64,000 nucleotides of DNA from Moraxella oculi (GTDB lineage: Bacteria; Pseudomonadota; Gammaproteobacteria; Pseudomonadales; Moraxellaceae), in assembly GCF_023336735.1 (NCBI RefSeq), contig NZ_JAMBAQ010000005.1, positions 49,812 to 113,811 of the forward strand, written 5' to 3'. Below, piece after piece: positions 6,982 to 15,693 of this stretch. Numbering within the stretch: the first letter of the stretch is position 1; each line of letters starts with the position of its first letter. Below the pieces are notes generated by a model. The model saw only the letters and a list, made by a program, of their open reading frames with translations, was not told the origin of the DNA and did no database searches. The position numbers and the translations under genes are program-made.

Positions 6982-7752
6982 ATGTCTGTCATCTCAAAAC
7001 TACAAATCGTCCTAGAGGCCAACACGACCGCCTTTGACCATGGGCTTGCTAAAGTCAATGATACACTTACCAAGTTTTCAAAGTCGGCTGGTAAGATGCA
7101 CAAAAAATGGACAAATTTGCCCGTGTGCATCGTGATGCCCTGCAAGGTTTGTAAAGTTCAGGGCAATCGGCGAGGTTGGATTGGGTGTGATGGCGTACGG
7201 TATTAAAGGAGTGGTGGACGAAGCTGTTAAGTTTAAACAATCCATGGCGTAAGTCAAAAAGATCGTGGACTTTGATACACCGCAAGCATTCAAGCAAATA
7301 CAAGATGACATTATTGGCGTGTCTCAACGATTGCCCATGGCGGCTGACCAAATAGCTCAAATCATGGCAGCAGCAGGACGAGCAGGGATAGCCCAAGCGG
7401 ATTTGGCACGCTTATGGAGATCACACGGCTCATTAGTGAGACCATTCCTGAACACGAACAGTCGGCAGTCTCTACCATGCTGGTCGGTCGTGAAGCACTG
7501 CCCATCTTTGCTCAGCTTATCCAAAACCAAGAAGTCGCCATACAGAAGCTAACAGACATGGGCGATGCGTCCAAATACGCAGGCTCAATGCTTAAAGAAT
7601 TTGAGGGTATGTCAGGGATAAGCCAAGCTCAAATGGAAATATTTGGCAATAACATCACAGCGGTTAAGATTGCATTAGGTAGTGCCTTCTTGCCTACCAT
7701 TAACAGTGTCATGCAGGCTTTAACGCCCATGCTACAGGCCTTTACCGAGTAA
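6982..7752 (+). pseudogene. Tape-measure protein (copy 2), heavily degraded
   Basis: Starts MSVISKLQIVLEANTTAFDHGL, a recognisable tape-measure N-terminus. The frame is then broken several times: it shifts near 7105 to read DKFARVHRDALQGL and stop, shifts again to VGLGVMAYGIKGVVDEAVKF and meets a TAA at 7252-7254 where a Glu codon is expected, resumes as VDFDTPQAFKQIQDDI, and shifts once more near 7415 into a frame that ends at 7752. The pieces in order form the N-terminal phage_tape_meas region; the long remainder is deleted. It is clearly non-functional. Confidence 0.85.
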
Positions 7753-7770
7753 ACTAGTGCCAATCCACAG

Positions 7771-8172
7771 ATGTATGTCAAAACAGCCAAAGAAGCTTGC
7801 CATGCCATCGCTTGCCAAATTCCTGCCTTTCGTGAATTCATGATGAACAGTGAAAAACTTGGGCTTAGGTTTGCCGCCTTTAACGGTAAAAAACAAAACC
7901 AAAAAACCAACATCAACGAAAACCAACTTGATGATGCGACTACCGCCAATCACATTCACATCGTCCCTAAGGTGATGGGGTCAGGAGGAAAAGCTATGGG
8001 CTGGATTCAGGTGATTGCAGGAGTGGTGATGATTGGAGCTGGGGTCATCACAGGCATGAACCCTGCCTTAATCGGTGCAGGGGTCGGCTTATTATTAGGC
8101 GGTGTCTCAACCTTACTTATGCCCACGCCCAAAGTTGACCCTGCTAATGAAGATGGTAACCGCACCACATGA
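7771..8172 (+). pseudogene. Tail assembly protein I-like gene, truncated at both ends
   Basis: The frame opens directly after the stop of the tape-measure remnant. It reads VKTAKEACHAIACQIPAFREF, then IHIVPKVMGSGGKAMGW and a glycine-rich hydrophobic region (IGAGVGLLLGGVSTLLMP), the pattern of lambda gpI-type tail tip assembly proteins. About 20 N-terminal residues are missing, and the frame stops at GNRTT where relatives continue. The deletion that joined it to the tape measure also removed the tail genes M, L and K that normally lie between. Beyond it, to about 8300, only short scraps of coding-like sequence remain. Confidence 0.7.
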
Positions 8173-8380
8173 TGGACTTTTTTTGACTAAGTCAAGGCTG
8201 ATAAAACAGCGGTTGAGTAGAAGGGAGTGATCAGCAACAATCCAGTCGCCGACAAAGCCACTGATGAAACGCTGATTGAAACTAACCGAACTTAAGTGGC
8301 TATGTTGCTCACTATATGGCTATTCGTATCAAAAAAATAACCAGTTGGATAGAGTGCGTCATTCTATTTTAAGTAATGAA

Positions 8381-8404
8381 AAACCCTTGAATATTCAAGG
8401 GTTT
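8381..8404 (-). terminator. Terminator of the tRNA operon
   Basis: A 10-bp perfect stem AAACCCTTGA (8381-8390) and TCAAGGGTTT (8395-8404) with loop ATAT. Read on the minus strand it lies 8 bases after tRNA-Leu and continues into TTC. Confidence 0.75.
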
Positions 8405-8411
8405 AAAATCA

Positions 8412-8498
8412 TGGTGCCCGGGGCCGGACTCGAACCGGCACGCTATTGCTAGCGAGGGATTTTAAATCCCTTGTGTCTACCAATTTCACCACCCGGGC
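8412..8498 (-). tRNA. tRNA-Leu (anticodon UAA)
   Basis: 87 bases including an encoded CCA. The acceptor stem is GCCCGGG/CCCGGGC. The anticodon stem-loop reads GGGATT-TAA-AATCCC, giving anticodon UAA. It has a long variable arm, as expected for leucine, and a T loop GGTTCGAGTCC. It follows tRNA-Cys after 23 bases. The Cys-Leu(UAA) order matches the cysT-leuZ part of the E. coli glyW-cysT-leuZ operon. Its 3' end faces the prophage remnant. Confidence 0.97.
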
Positions 8499-8521
8499 GA
8501 ATGCTCAATGACAAGCATATA

Positions 8522-8595
8522 TGGAGGCTGGAGTCGGAATCGAACCGGCGTACACGGAGTTGCAGTCCGCTGCATAACCACTCTGCCATCCAGCC
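8522..8595 (-). tRNA. tRNA-Cys (anticodon GCA)
   Basis: 74 bases including CCA. The acceptor stem is GGCTGGA/TCCAGCC with U at position 73, a known cysteine identity element. The anticodon arm reads CGGACT-GCA-ACTCCG. It is the first gene of the tRNA operon, 16 bases after a strong promoter -10 box. Confidence 0.97.
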
Positions 8596-8610
8596 TTTTA
8601 ATAGGTCGCT

Positions 8611-8638
8611 ATTATAGTGAGTTTTTTAAAAAAAGCAA
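8611..8638 (-). promoter_or_regulatory. Promoter of the tRNA-Cys/tRNA-Leu operon
   Basis: On the minus strand: TTGCTT (8638-8633), 16 bases, TATAAT (8616-8611), then a GC-rich discriminator (AGCGACC), typical of growth-rate-controlled stable RNA promoters. Confidence 0.8.
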
Positions 8639-9019
8639 GAGATTTTTTGTTAAAAATACAATTTTTTTTCTAAATGATGGATTTTTAACAAAAAACGCCG
8701 TTAAATTGCCATGATTTGTTTGAAATGATCAAAAATCTGATGGATATCGTGATTAAATTAAAAATAAAAATTCAACTTTGTGGGTGTTTTGAAGTATAAT
8801 GGCAAAATTTTATGTGTGCCAAATGTCATGAGAGATGGCTTGTTGCTCATCGCTTTATTGGCTGGGGATGTCAAGGTTGTGATCATGACATTCATCAATG
8901 CTAATCATACCAATTGGTAATCAGATGAGTGGTTTTGGCATTGGGATTTTGATTACAATCTTGTGGTCATTGGAGACTTAGGTCAAAAACCGCATCGAAT
9001 GTGAATAAAAAAGGTGTTT
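8639..9019. other. Intergenic region between the tRNA operon and acrA
   Basis: About 380 bases. A perfect 15-bp inverted repeat (8643-8657, TTTTTTGTTAAAAAT, and 8681-8695) with a 23-base spacer lies just upstream of the tRNA promoter. A TATAAT box at 8795-8800, with TTCAAC 18 bases upstream, points toward acrA. A short cysteine-rich frame follows (8812-8904), then the palindrome CCAATTGG near 8912-8919. No adjacent regulator gene for the efflux operon is present. Confidence 0.5.
8812..8904 (+). CDS. Possible 30-codon cysteine-rich leader ORF
   Basis: ATG at 8812 and TAA at 8902-8904. The peptide has two CxxC pairs (MCAKCHERW near the start, CQGCDHD near the end) and a terminal Cys, so it could bind a metal. 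It lies about 12 bases after a TATAAT box, with no ribosome binding site, so translation would have to be leaderless or nearly so. It is 115 bases upstream of acrA. It may be chance; it is listed because the CxxC spacing is unusual in so short a frame. Confidence 0.2.
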   Translation: MCAKCHERWLVAHRFIGWGCQGCDHDIHQC

Positions 9020-10447
9020 ATGAAACGAAATTTTCGTGCAGTGACTATCGCAATATTGTTTGCTGGTATGGCACTGATGACGGCTTGTGGTAAATCTGAC
9101 AAAGCTAAAGACAGTGCTGCCGCTCAGCACAAGATGCCACCAATCGTCGTTGATGTCCAAACGGTTAATTTGGGTGTGATTCCCATCATAAAAACATTTT
9201 CAGGGCGTGTGAATGCTGTTGAAACTTCTGAAGTGCGTCCGCAAGTGACAGGGATTATTGATGAAGTGCTGTTTAATGAGGGAGGGTTTGTGCGAGCGGG
9301 GCAGCCGTTATATCGCATCAACACTGACAACTATGTCAGTGCCATCAATGCTGGTAGGGCGGCAGTTGCGAATGCTGAAGCGGCCGCTCAAAATGCTCGT
9401 GCTACTCACATGCAAGCTCAAGCGGCATTAGTGGCTCAACAAGCGATTTTGGCACAGGCTCGGGCGGATTTGTCTAGATTGCAAGGACTGGTTGAGATGG
9501 ATGCGATATCCAAGCAGGTCTACGATCAAGCAGTAACGGCGGTACGCACCGCAGAAGCAAATGTTGAGGCAGCAAAAGCGACCATCGCTCAAGCCAGAGC
9601 TGGTATTGGCAGTGCTGATGCTGCTGTTGAGAGTGCTAAAGCCAGTCTTAGTGCCAGTGAGCTTGATTATGGCCGCACCATTGTCAAAGCACCAATCAGT
9701 GGGAGAATTGGCATATCAGCGGTAACCAATGGTGCGTTAGTTGCTGCCAATCAATCAAATGCTTTGGCGACCATTACTCGCACTGATTATGTGTATGTGG
9801 ACATTAGTCAGTCATCATCTGAATTGTTACGACTACGACAACAACTTTCTGAAGGTCGAGCAGCTGAGGGCAGTTCTGAGGTGCAAATAGTCTTAGAAGA
9901 TGGGCAGACTTATCCCATCATTGGTCGTCTTATTTTGTCTGATGCTAGGGTTGATGAAGCGACTGGAGCTGTTAAGATTCGTGCCGTATTTCCAAATCCA
10001 GATGGCATCTTAATTCCAGGTATGTATGTTAATGCCAGATTGGCACAGTCGGTGGTTGGCGATGCAACTTTATTGCCGCAAAGTGCCATCATACGCACCC
10101 CAAAAGGTGAGACGCAAGTTTATGTGGTGAATGCTCAAAAAGCCATTGAAGCTCGTACGGTAACGACAGCTGGTACTTTTAATGGTCAGTGGGTCATCAC
10201 AGATGGTCTGCAAGAGGGTGAGACTGTGGTGGTGGTTGGCGGCATGAAAGTCAGACCTGATCAACAGGTGGAGACTCGCCCATACATGCCAGAGGATCAG
10301 AGCGTCAATCAATCGAGCGTGCAAGATATGGACGCACATTCCGTTCAGCAGGGGCAGTATTCTGTCATGGCACCGCCACATCAGAGTAATGACACTAACC
10401 AGTCGGCATCACCAGCTACTCAGATGCCCAATGCACAGCAGGAGTAG
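9020..10447 (+). CDS. acrA: RND efflux pump periplasmic adaptor (AcrA/MexA family)
   Basis: A 475-residue membrane fusion lipoprotein linking the inner-membrane pump to the outer-membrane channel. It has a lipoprotein signal peptide with lipobox LMTAC, Cys23 being the lipidated residue. It then has the adaptor order: lipoyl half (VRPQVTGIIDEVLFNEG), a long alanine-rich coiled-coil hairpin at about residues 110-210, the second lipoyl half (IVKAPISGRIG), and a beta-barrel region (IPGMYVNARL). The C-terminal tail is rich in Gln and Ser. The ATG at 9020 is chosen because it starts the signal peptide. It is followed by acrB after 2 bases. Confidence 0.95.
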   Translation: MKRNFRAVTIAILFAGMALMTACGKSDKAKDSAAAQHKMPPIVVDVQTVNLGVIPIIKTFSGRVNAVETSEVRPQVTGIIDEVLFNEGGFVRAGQPLYRINTDNYVSAINAGRAAVANAEAAAQNARATHMQAQAALVAQQAILAQARADLSRLQGLVEMDAISKQVYDQAVTAVRTAEANVEAAKATIAQARAGIGSADAAVESAKASLSASELDYGRTIVKAPISGRIGISAVTNGALVAANQSNALATITRTDYVYVDISQSSSELLRLRQQLSEGRAAEGSSEVQIVLEDGQTYPIIGRLILSDARVDEATGAVKIRAVFPNPDGILIPGMYVNARLAQSVVGDATLLPQSAIIRTPKGETQVYVVNAQKAIEARTVTTAGTFNGQWVITDGLQEGETVVVVGGMKVRPDQQVETRPYMPEDQSVNQSSVQDMDAHSVQQGQYSVMAPPHQSNDTNQSASPATQMPNAQQE

Positions 10448-10449
10448 GA

Positions 10450-13400
10450 ATGTCTAAATATTTTATTGAACGACCGATTTTTGCTTGGGTCATTTCCATC
10501 TTAATCATGCTGGTTGGTTTGCTTGCAATTTTTAAATTGCCAGTATCCCAATACCCTGACATTGCGCCACCGACTGTAACGATTAACGCTGTTTATCCGG
10601 GTGCTGATGCTAAGACAGTAGAAAATTCTGTTACGCAGGTAATTGAGCAGCAAATGACTGGTCTAGATGGTATGATGTACATGTCATCAAGTTCGTCATC
10701 GCAGGGCGTGGCCTCAGTTCAGCTTACTTTTGAAAGCGGCACCGACCCTGATATTGCACAAGTGCAAGTGCAAAATAAACTACAAGCAGCAGTAGCATCA
10801 CTGCCAGATGTGGTCAAACAACAAGGATTATCTGTCAATAAGTCCTCATCATCTTTTTTGATGGTGGTGGCTTTCATGTCCGAAGATGGCAGTATGGATA
10901 AAACAGACATTGCTGACTATCTAAATTCAAATATTGTTGAGCAGATCAGTCGTATTGATGGCGTGGGCGGGGTCAATGTTTTTGGTTCGGAATACGCCAT
11001 GCGTATTTGGCTAGATCCCCATAAATTGCGTACATATGCACTCATGCCATCAGACATTGCGATGGCAGTTTCAGCACAAAACGCCCAAGTGTCAGCAGGT
11101 CAGCTGGCAGCCGCACCGTCTGATGAACAACAACAAGTCATCAATGCCACTGTTACTGTACAAAGTTATTTGCAAACTGCTGAAGAGTTTGGCAACATTC
11201 TTATTAAAACCGATCCTAGTGGCGCACAAGTAAGACTCAAAGATGTTGCTCGTGTAGAAATCGGCTCGGAAAACTATGCTTTCAACTCGCTGTACAATGG
11301 CAAGGAGGCGGCAGGTATCGCCATCATGTTGGCGTCAAATGCCAACGCATTACAAGTGCAAGATGCGGTGCAGAATCGACTAAACCAGCTTGCTCGAACC
11401 TATCCAAAAGGTTTGACTGCCGTTGTGCCTTATGACACGACGCCATTTGTGCGTTTGTCTATCACTCAAGTGGTGTACACACTCATTGAGGCGATTGTGT
11501 TGGTCTTTTTGGTCATGTTCTTATTTTTACAAAACTGGCGTGCTACCATCATTCCGACACTTGCTGTTCCTGTGGTCATCTTGGGGACATTTGCCGTATT
11601 GTATGCTGCTGGTTTTAGTATTAATATCTTAACCATGTTTGCCTTAGTGCTTGCGATCGGGTTGCTTGTTGATGATGCGATTGTGGTTGTTGAGAATGTT
11701 GAGCGTATCTTAGAACAAAACCCTGATATTTCGGTTAAAAACGCCACCGTTGAGTCGATGAATGAAATCAGTAAAGTGCTGATCGGGATTGCTTTGATAC
11801 TATCAGCGGTGTTTGTGCCGATGGCATTTATGGGTGGTTCGACAGGGGTGATTTATCGTCAGTTTGCAGTAACTTTAATCACGGCGATGACACTGTCTGC
11901 GGTTGTTGCACTCATTTTTACTCCTGCATTGTGCGTTACGATTTTAAAACGCCAGCCACACAAAGACATTTCACAGCAGACTGGATTTTTTGGTTGGTTC
12001 AACCGTATGTTTCATACAGCCAGTGTTAAGTATGAACATTTTGTTGGAAAGACTTTCAATGCCAAATGGCTATTTGGGGTTGCTTATGCACTCATCATTG
12101 TAACGCTTGGATTGTTATTCGTGCGTCTGCCAAATTCATTCGTGCCACAAGAAGATCAGGGCGTATTGCTCACCGTGGTACAAGCACCCGTAGGCACAAC
12201 CCTTAAAGACACCCAAGCGACATTGAATGATGTCAGCACCTACTTCCATGAACAAGAAAAGGACAATATCGAATCTGTATTTACCATTACTGGGTTTAGT
12301 CTGATGGGTAGTGGTCAAAACACTGGCATGGCGTTCATTCGCCTAAAAGATTGGGGGCAGCGTGCGACGGCACATTCAGATGTGTCCAGCATGGCGGATA
12401 GGGCGAATGGGTATTTCATGACTCAATACAACAAAGCCAATGTCTATACATTGGCACCACCATCCATTCAGGGCTTGGGCAATGCCAGTGGTTTTGATTT
12501 TGAGTTACAAGATGCTGGCGGTGTGGGTCATGCGGCATTGTTGGAAGCTCGTAATATGGTACTTGGCATGGCATCACAACAGCCAGATGTTTTGACGGGT
12601 GTGCGTCCAAGCGGTCAAGAAGACTCACCGCAGTTAAAAGTTAATATCAATCACGCCCAAGCAGCTGCTTATGGTCTTAATATTGGCGACATCAATCGTA
12701 CGATTGTAACCGCATGGGGTTCAGCGAAGATTGGTGATTTTGTCAATCGTGGTCGCATCAAGTCGGTATACATGCAAGGTGAGCCAAGCTCACGCACCAC
12801 GCCTGAAGACATTGATAAGTGGCATGTGCGTAATGACGCAGGTAATATGATTGGATTTGATGCCTTTTCAACGAGTGAGTGGATCTATGCTCCGCAGATC
12901 CTCAACCGCTATAATGGGTTGCCAAGCATGGGTATCCAAGGTGCTCCAGCACAAAATAAATCCAACGGTGAGGCGGTTGCTGCAATGGAAGCGATTGCCA
13001 GCCAACTTCCTGAAGGTATCGGCTTTGAGTGGACGGGAATGACCTTGCAAGAACAGCAATCAGGGTCGCAAGCACCAATCCTGTACGCCATTTCTATTCT
13101 TGTGGTGTTTTTATGTTTGGCGGCATTGTATGAAAGCTGGTCCATTCCATTTTCAGTCATGCTCATCGTGCCACTTGGCGTGTTGGGTGCGATTTTCTTT
13201 ACATGGTTGCGTGGTTTTGATAACGATGTGTATCTGCAAGTGGGCTTGCTTACGGTCATTGGATTGTCAGCAAAAAATGCCATCTTGATTGTGGAGGTTG
13301 CCAAAGAGCTTCAAGAGTCAGGAGTTGGTCTTAAACAAGCTGTCATGCGAGCATCTCGCCAGCGTTTGCGACCAATCATCATGACCTCACTTGCTTTTGG

Positions 13401-13584
13401 CATTGGTGTTGTTCCACTTGCCATTGCTACTGGTGCAGGCTCTGGTAGCCAAAATGCTGTTGGTACCAGTGTGTTGGGCGGAGTGATTGCAGCGACATTT
13501 TTGGGGGTGTTTTTCATTCCAATGTTCTACATTTGGGTGCGTTCACTTTTTCCGATTAAAGTTGCTAAGCACGATGTGCAATAG
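10450..13584 (+). CDS. acrB: RND multidrug efflux transporter (AcrB/MexB family)
   Basis: 1044 residues, the usual length for the HAE1 family of proton-driven multidrug pumps in the inner membrane. Seen: the typical start FIERPIFAWVISI; the porter region GADAKTVENSVTQ; the transmembrane motif LLVDDAIVVVEN, with the two aspartates of the proton relay, near residue 405; the TM helices around FLVMFLFLQNWRATIIP; and the late GLSAKNAILIVEVAKE repeat of that motif. It lies in the middle of the acrA-acrB-oprM operon, 2 bases after acrA and 16 before the outer membrane gene. The substrate range cannot be told from sequence. Confidence 0.97.
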   Translation: MSKYFIERPIFAWVISILIMLVGLLAIFKLPVSQYPDIAPPTVTINAVYPGADAKTVENSVTQVIEQQMTGLDGMMYMSSSSSSQGVASVQLTFESGTDPDIAQVQVQNKLQAAVASLPDVVKQQGLSVNKSSSSFLMVVAFMSEDGSMDKTDIADYLNSNIVEQISRIDGVGGVNVFGSEYAMRIWLDPHKLRTYALMPSDIAMAVSAQNAQVSAGQLAAAPSDEQQQVINATVTVQSYLQTAEEFGNILIKTDPSGAQVRLKDVARVEIGSENYAFNSLYNGKEAAGIAIMLASNANALQVQDAVQNRLNQLARTYPKGLTAVVPYDTTPFVRLSITQVVYTLIEAIVLVFLVMFLFLQNWRATIIPTLAVPVVILGTFAVLYAAGFSINILTMFALVLAIGLLVDDAIVVVENVERILEQNPDISVKNATVESMNEISKVLIGIALILSAVFVPMAFMGGSTGVIYRQFAVTLITAMTLSAVVALIFTPALCVTILKRQPHKDISQQTGFFGWFNRMFHTASVKYEHFVGKTFNAKWLFGVAYALIIVTLGLLFVRLPNSFVPQEDQGVLLTVVQAPVGTTLKDTQATLNDVSTYFHEQEKDNIESVFTITGFSLMGSGQNTGMAFIRLKDWGQRATAHSDVSSMADRANGYFMTQYNKANVYTLAPPSIQGLGNASGFDFELQDAGGVGHAALLEARNMVLGMASQQPDVLTGVRPSGQEDSPQLKVNINHAQAAAYGLNIGDINRTIVTAWGSAKIGDFVNRGRIKSVYMQGEPSSRTTPEDIDKWHVRNDAGNMIGFDAFSTSEWIYAPQILNRYNGLPSMGIQGAPAQNKSNGEAVAAMEAIASQLPEGIGFEWTGMTLQEQQSGSQAPILYAISILVVFLCLAALYESWSIPFSVMLIVPLGVLGAIFFTWLRGFDNDVYLQVGLLTVIGLSAKNAILIVEVAKELQESGVGLKQAVMRASRQRLRPIIMTSLAFGIGVVPLAIATGAGSGSQNAVGTSVLGGVIAATFLGVFFIPMFYIWVRSLFPIKVAKHDVQ

Positions 13585-13600
13585 CGCATAAGGAGATTTT

Positions 13601-15199
13601 ATGAAAACAATGAACATCATTCGTCTGATTCCGCTTTCAGCACTGACGCTGGCAGTTTTGGCATGTCATACCATTCCAAAGTCATCTACCACAGCAATCG
13701 CTGAACCAAACTTGGCCATTGATCAGGCATATCAGGTATTTGATGGCAGCACCATCAGTGCCAAGGAAGCACCAAGTGTGGCATCGATGCGTTGGCAGGA
13801 CTTTTATGCAGATGCCAAGTTAAAATCACTGATTGAACTTGGATTGAATCATAATAAAGACCTACAAAAAGCCGTGCTGGCCATACAGAATGCTCGTGCA
13901 CAATACCAAATCACCTCAACCAACGATGTGCCAAAAATTGGTGCGTCAAGTCGAGCGGCTCGCTTAGCCACACAGAGGGATCACAACTCAAGTGGCAGCT
14001 ATCAAGTCGGACTTGCCATGCCTGGCTATGAGCTGGATCTGTGGGGTAAGATTGCCAATGCCAAAGATGTTGCTTTGCACAACTACTTGGCGACGAATGC
14101 TGCTAAAGACACGGTACAAATCTCACTCATCTCTGCGATCGCCCAAAGTTATGTCAACCTAAGCTATGCACTGGCACAGCGTCAGCTTGCCATTGAGACC
14201 ATCAAGACGCGTGAGCATTCGCTAGACATTGCCAACAAGCGATTTGCTGCAGGCATTGACTCTCGTTCACCAAGCTTGCAGGCTGAAGCTTCATTAGAGG
14301 CAGCAAAGCTGGCGATTTATCAAGCAGATACTGGCATCATGCAGGCGCGTAATGCGTTGCAGTTATTAATTGGCACGCCAATTCCCGAAGAGCTGATGCC
14401 TGACATGGCAGTGGGTAACATCACCACGCAGACTTTGTTCAGTGCAGGATTGCCAAGCGAGCTTTTGTACTATCGTCCTGATATTGTGCAAGCAGAGCAT
14501 GCGTTAAAAGCAGCAGGGGCAAATATCAATGTGGCACGAGCGGCATTTTTTCCATCCATCAGTCTGTCTGGAAGCTTGGGCTTTAGCTCAACAAGTTTGA
14601 GTCATTTATTAGAGTCAAGTGCTTTTGGTTGGACGGTGGGGCCAGCGATTAATGTGCCAATTTTTGACGCAGGAGCACGCCGAGCAAATTATGAAGCGGC
14701 TCAAATTGCCCAAAAAAGTGCGTTGGTGTCTTATGAAAAAGCCATTCAAAATGCCTTTAAAGAGGTTGGTGATGTGTTGGCAGTTCGAGCTACCATTGAT
14801 CATCAGTTGGCATCGCAGTACAAACTCCAACAAAATTATCAAAAAACCTATCAGATTGCTCATGCAAGATTCCGTTCGGGTTTGGATAATTATTTGAGTG
14901 TGTTGGATGCGGAGCGTTCATTATTTGCCAATCAACAGAACATCTTAAAACTGGAATTACAAAAAATTCTTAGCCAGATTGAGTTGTATCAAGTATTGGG
15001 TGGGGGTGCCACATTGACCGCTGAACAAATCGCTGACATTCATAAACAGCGTGAAGCAATGCGTACAGCGGCTTTGGTAACCAGTGAGCAAATGCCAACG
15101 ATGGATCAATCATCAGGAGCTGTCATGAAAGAGGAAGACTCAGTACCTACTAATTTTCAGGATGCCAAACCTGATGGCGAAAGTGTAAAGATGCAATAA
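13601..15199 (+). CDS. oprM: Efflux outer membrane factor lipoprotein (OprM/NodT family)
   Basis: A 532-residue TolC-type channel. The start at 13601 follows AAGGAG. The signal peptide ends in lipobox LAVLAC (Cys22). Two outer membrane efflux repeats follow, with signatures RWQDFYADAKLKSLI, PGYELDLWGKI, RRPDI-like YYRPDIVQAEHALKAA, and IFDAGARRANYEAA. A C-terminal extension of about 50 residues rich in Met, Ser and acidic residues after LGGGATLT is longer than usual. It is the last gene of the efflux operon and is followed at once by a strong terminator. Confidence 0.95.
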   Translation: MKTMNIIRLIPLSALTLAVLACHTIPKSSTTAIAEPNLAIDQAYQVFDGSTISAKEAPSVASMRWQDFYADAKLKSLIELGLNHNKDLQKAVLAIQNARAQYQITSTNDVPKIGASSRAARLATQRDHNSSGSYQVGLAMPGYELDLWGKIANAKDVALHNYLATNAAKDTVQISLISAIAQSYVNLSYALAQRQLAIETIKTREHSLDIANKRFAAGIDSRSPSLQAEASLEAAKLAIYQADTGIMQARNALQLLIGTPIPEELMPDMAVGNITTQTLFSAGLPSELLYYRPDIVQAEHALKAAGANINVARAAFFPSISLSGSLGFSSTSLSHLLESSAFGWTVGPAINVPIFDAGARRANYEAAQIAQKSALVSYEKAIQNAFKEVGDVLAVRATIDHQLASQYKLQQNYQKTYQIAHARFRSGLDNYLSVLDAERSLFANQQNILKLELQKILSQIELYQVLGGGATLTAEQIADIHKQREAMRTAALVTSEQMPTMDQSSGAVMKEEDSVPTNFQDAKPDGESVKMQ

Positions 15200-15203
15200 T
15201 TGT

Positions 15204-15236
15204 AAAAAACACCCATGATCATTGGGTGTTTTTTTA
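15204..15236. terminator. Terminator of the efflux operon
   Basis: A 12-bp stem, AAAAAACACCCA (15204-15215) and TGGGTGTTTTTT (15223-15234), with loop TGATCAT and T run. It is A/T symmetric, so it may also serve the convergent yjjB gene. Confidence 0.9.
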
Positions 15237-15240
15237 TCAA

Positions 15241-15693
15241 TCAAACAATTGGTTTTCGGCGATAAAACAAAATTCCAGGAATGGATAATCCTAATACCAA
15301 CGCAGAAATCACAAAAATTGCATCAAAAAAATGCGACATCATGATGACAAAAAGTTCCATATTAAAGCCAAAATAGCCGATTTGTACCATGCTGACCATG
15401 GCTTTATAAGCGGCGATTCCTGGCATGAGGCAAATCACGCTTGGTACAATGAGTGCTTTTGGAGGGAGGCGGAATCTTTGAGCAAACCACACGCCCAAAA
15501 AGCTGGCAAGCATGGAGCCAAAAAAAGTCGCCACTGCCAAATGTACCCCATGATTAACCATCAGTGTCTTTGTGCCAAAACCCAATGCTGTCATCACCAT
15601 GCAATATGTCAAGTATCTGCTAGGTAGTGTGAACATTAAGCACCAGCCAAGCGTGATGGTGCAGGCTAATACGACCTCATAAAATAACCCCAT
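15241..15693 (-). CDS. yjjB: ThrE/YjjB-type exporter subunit
   Basis: About 150 residues with four or five hydrophobic helices (for example LACTITLGWCLMFTL and ALIVPSVICLMPGIAAYKAM), matching the C-terminal half of ThrE-type threonine/serine exporters. In many bacteria this half is a separate protein that works with YjjP; the E. coli YjjPB pair was reported to export succinate. The start is the ATG at 15693, which shares its A with the TAA stop of yjjP, so the two are translationally coupled. The longer frame upstream lies inside yjjP and is not used. Confidence 0.85.
   Translation of the reverse strand: MGLFYEVVLACTITLGWCLMFTLPSRYLTYCMVMTALGFGTKTLMVNHGVHLAVATFFGSMLASFLGVWFAQRFRLPPKALIVPSVICLMPGIAAYKAMVSMVQIGYFGFNMELFVIMMSHFFDAIFVISALVLGLSIPGILFYRRKPIV

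Larger units (their letters stand above)
2244..8300 (+). mobile_element. Decayed lambda-like (siphovirus tail) prophage remnant
   Basis: Ordered tail genes (tail completion, tail tube, chaperone with frameshift, tape measure, gpI-like) mark a lambdoid tail module, with an Arc/antirepressor pair and small cargo genes inserted. No integrase, capsid, terminase, portal, lysis or tail-tip gene remains, and several genes carry stops and frameshifts. The right edge lies about 110-240 bases from the 3' end of tRNA-Leu, a common integration target, but no att duplication was found. The boundaries are approximate. Confidence 0.85.

Noticed and set aside
8173..8380. Tail fibre or J-like gene after the gpI remnant
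   Set aside because: Only short frames such as KADKTAVE and NPVADKATDETLIE between stops; too little to name a gene.
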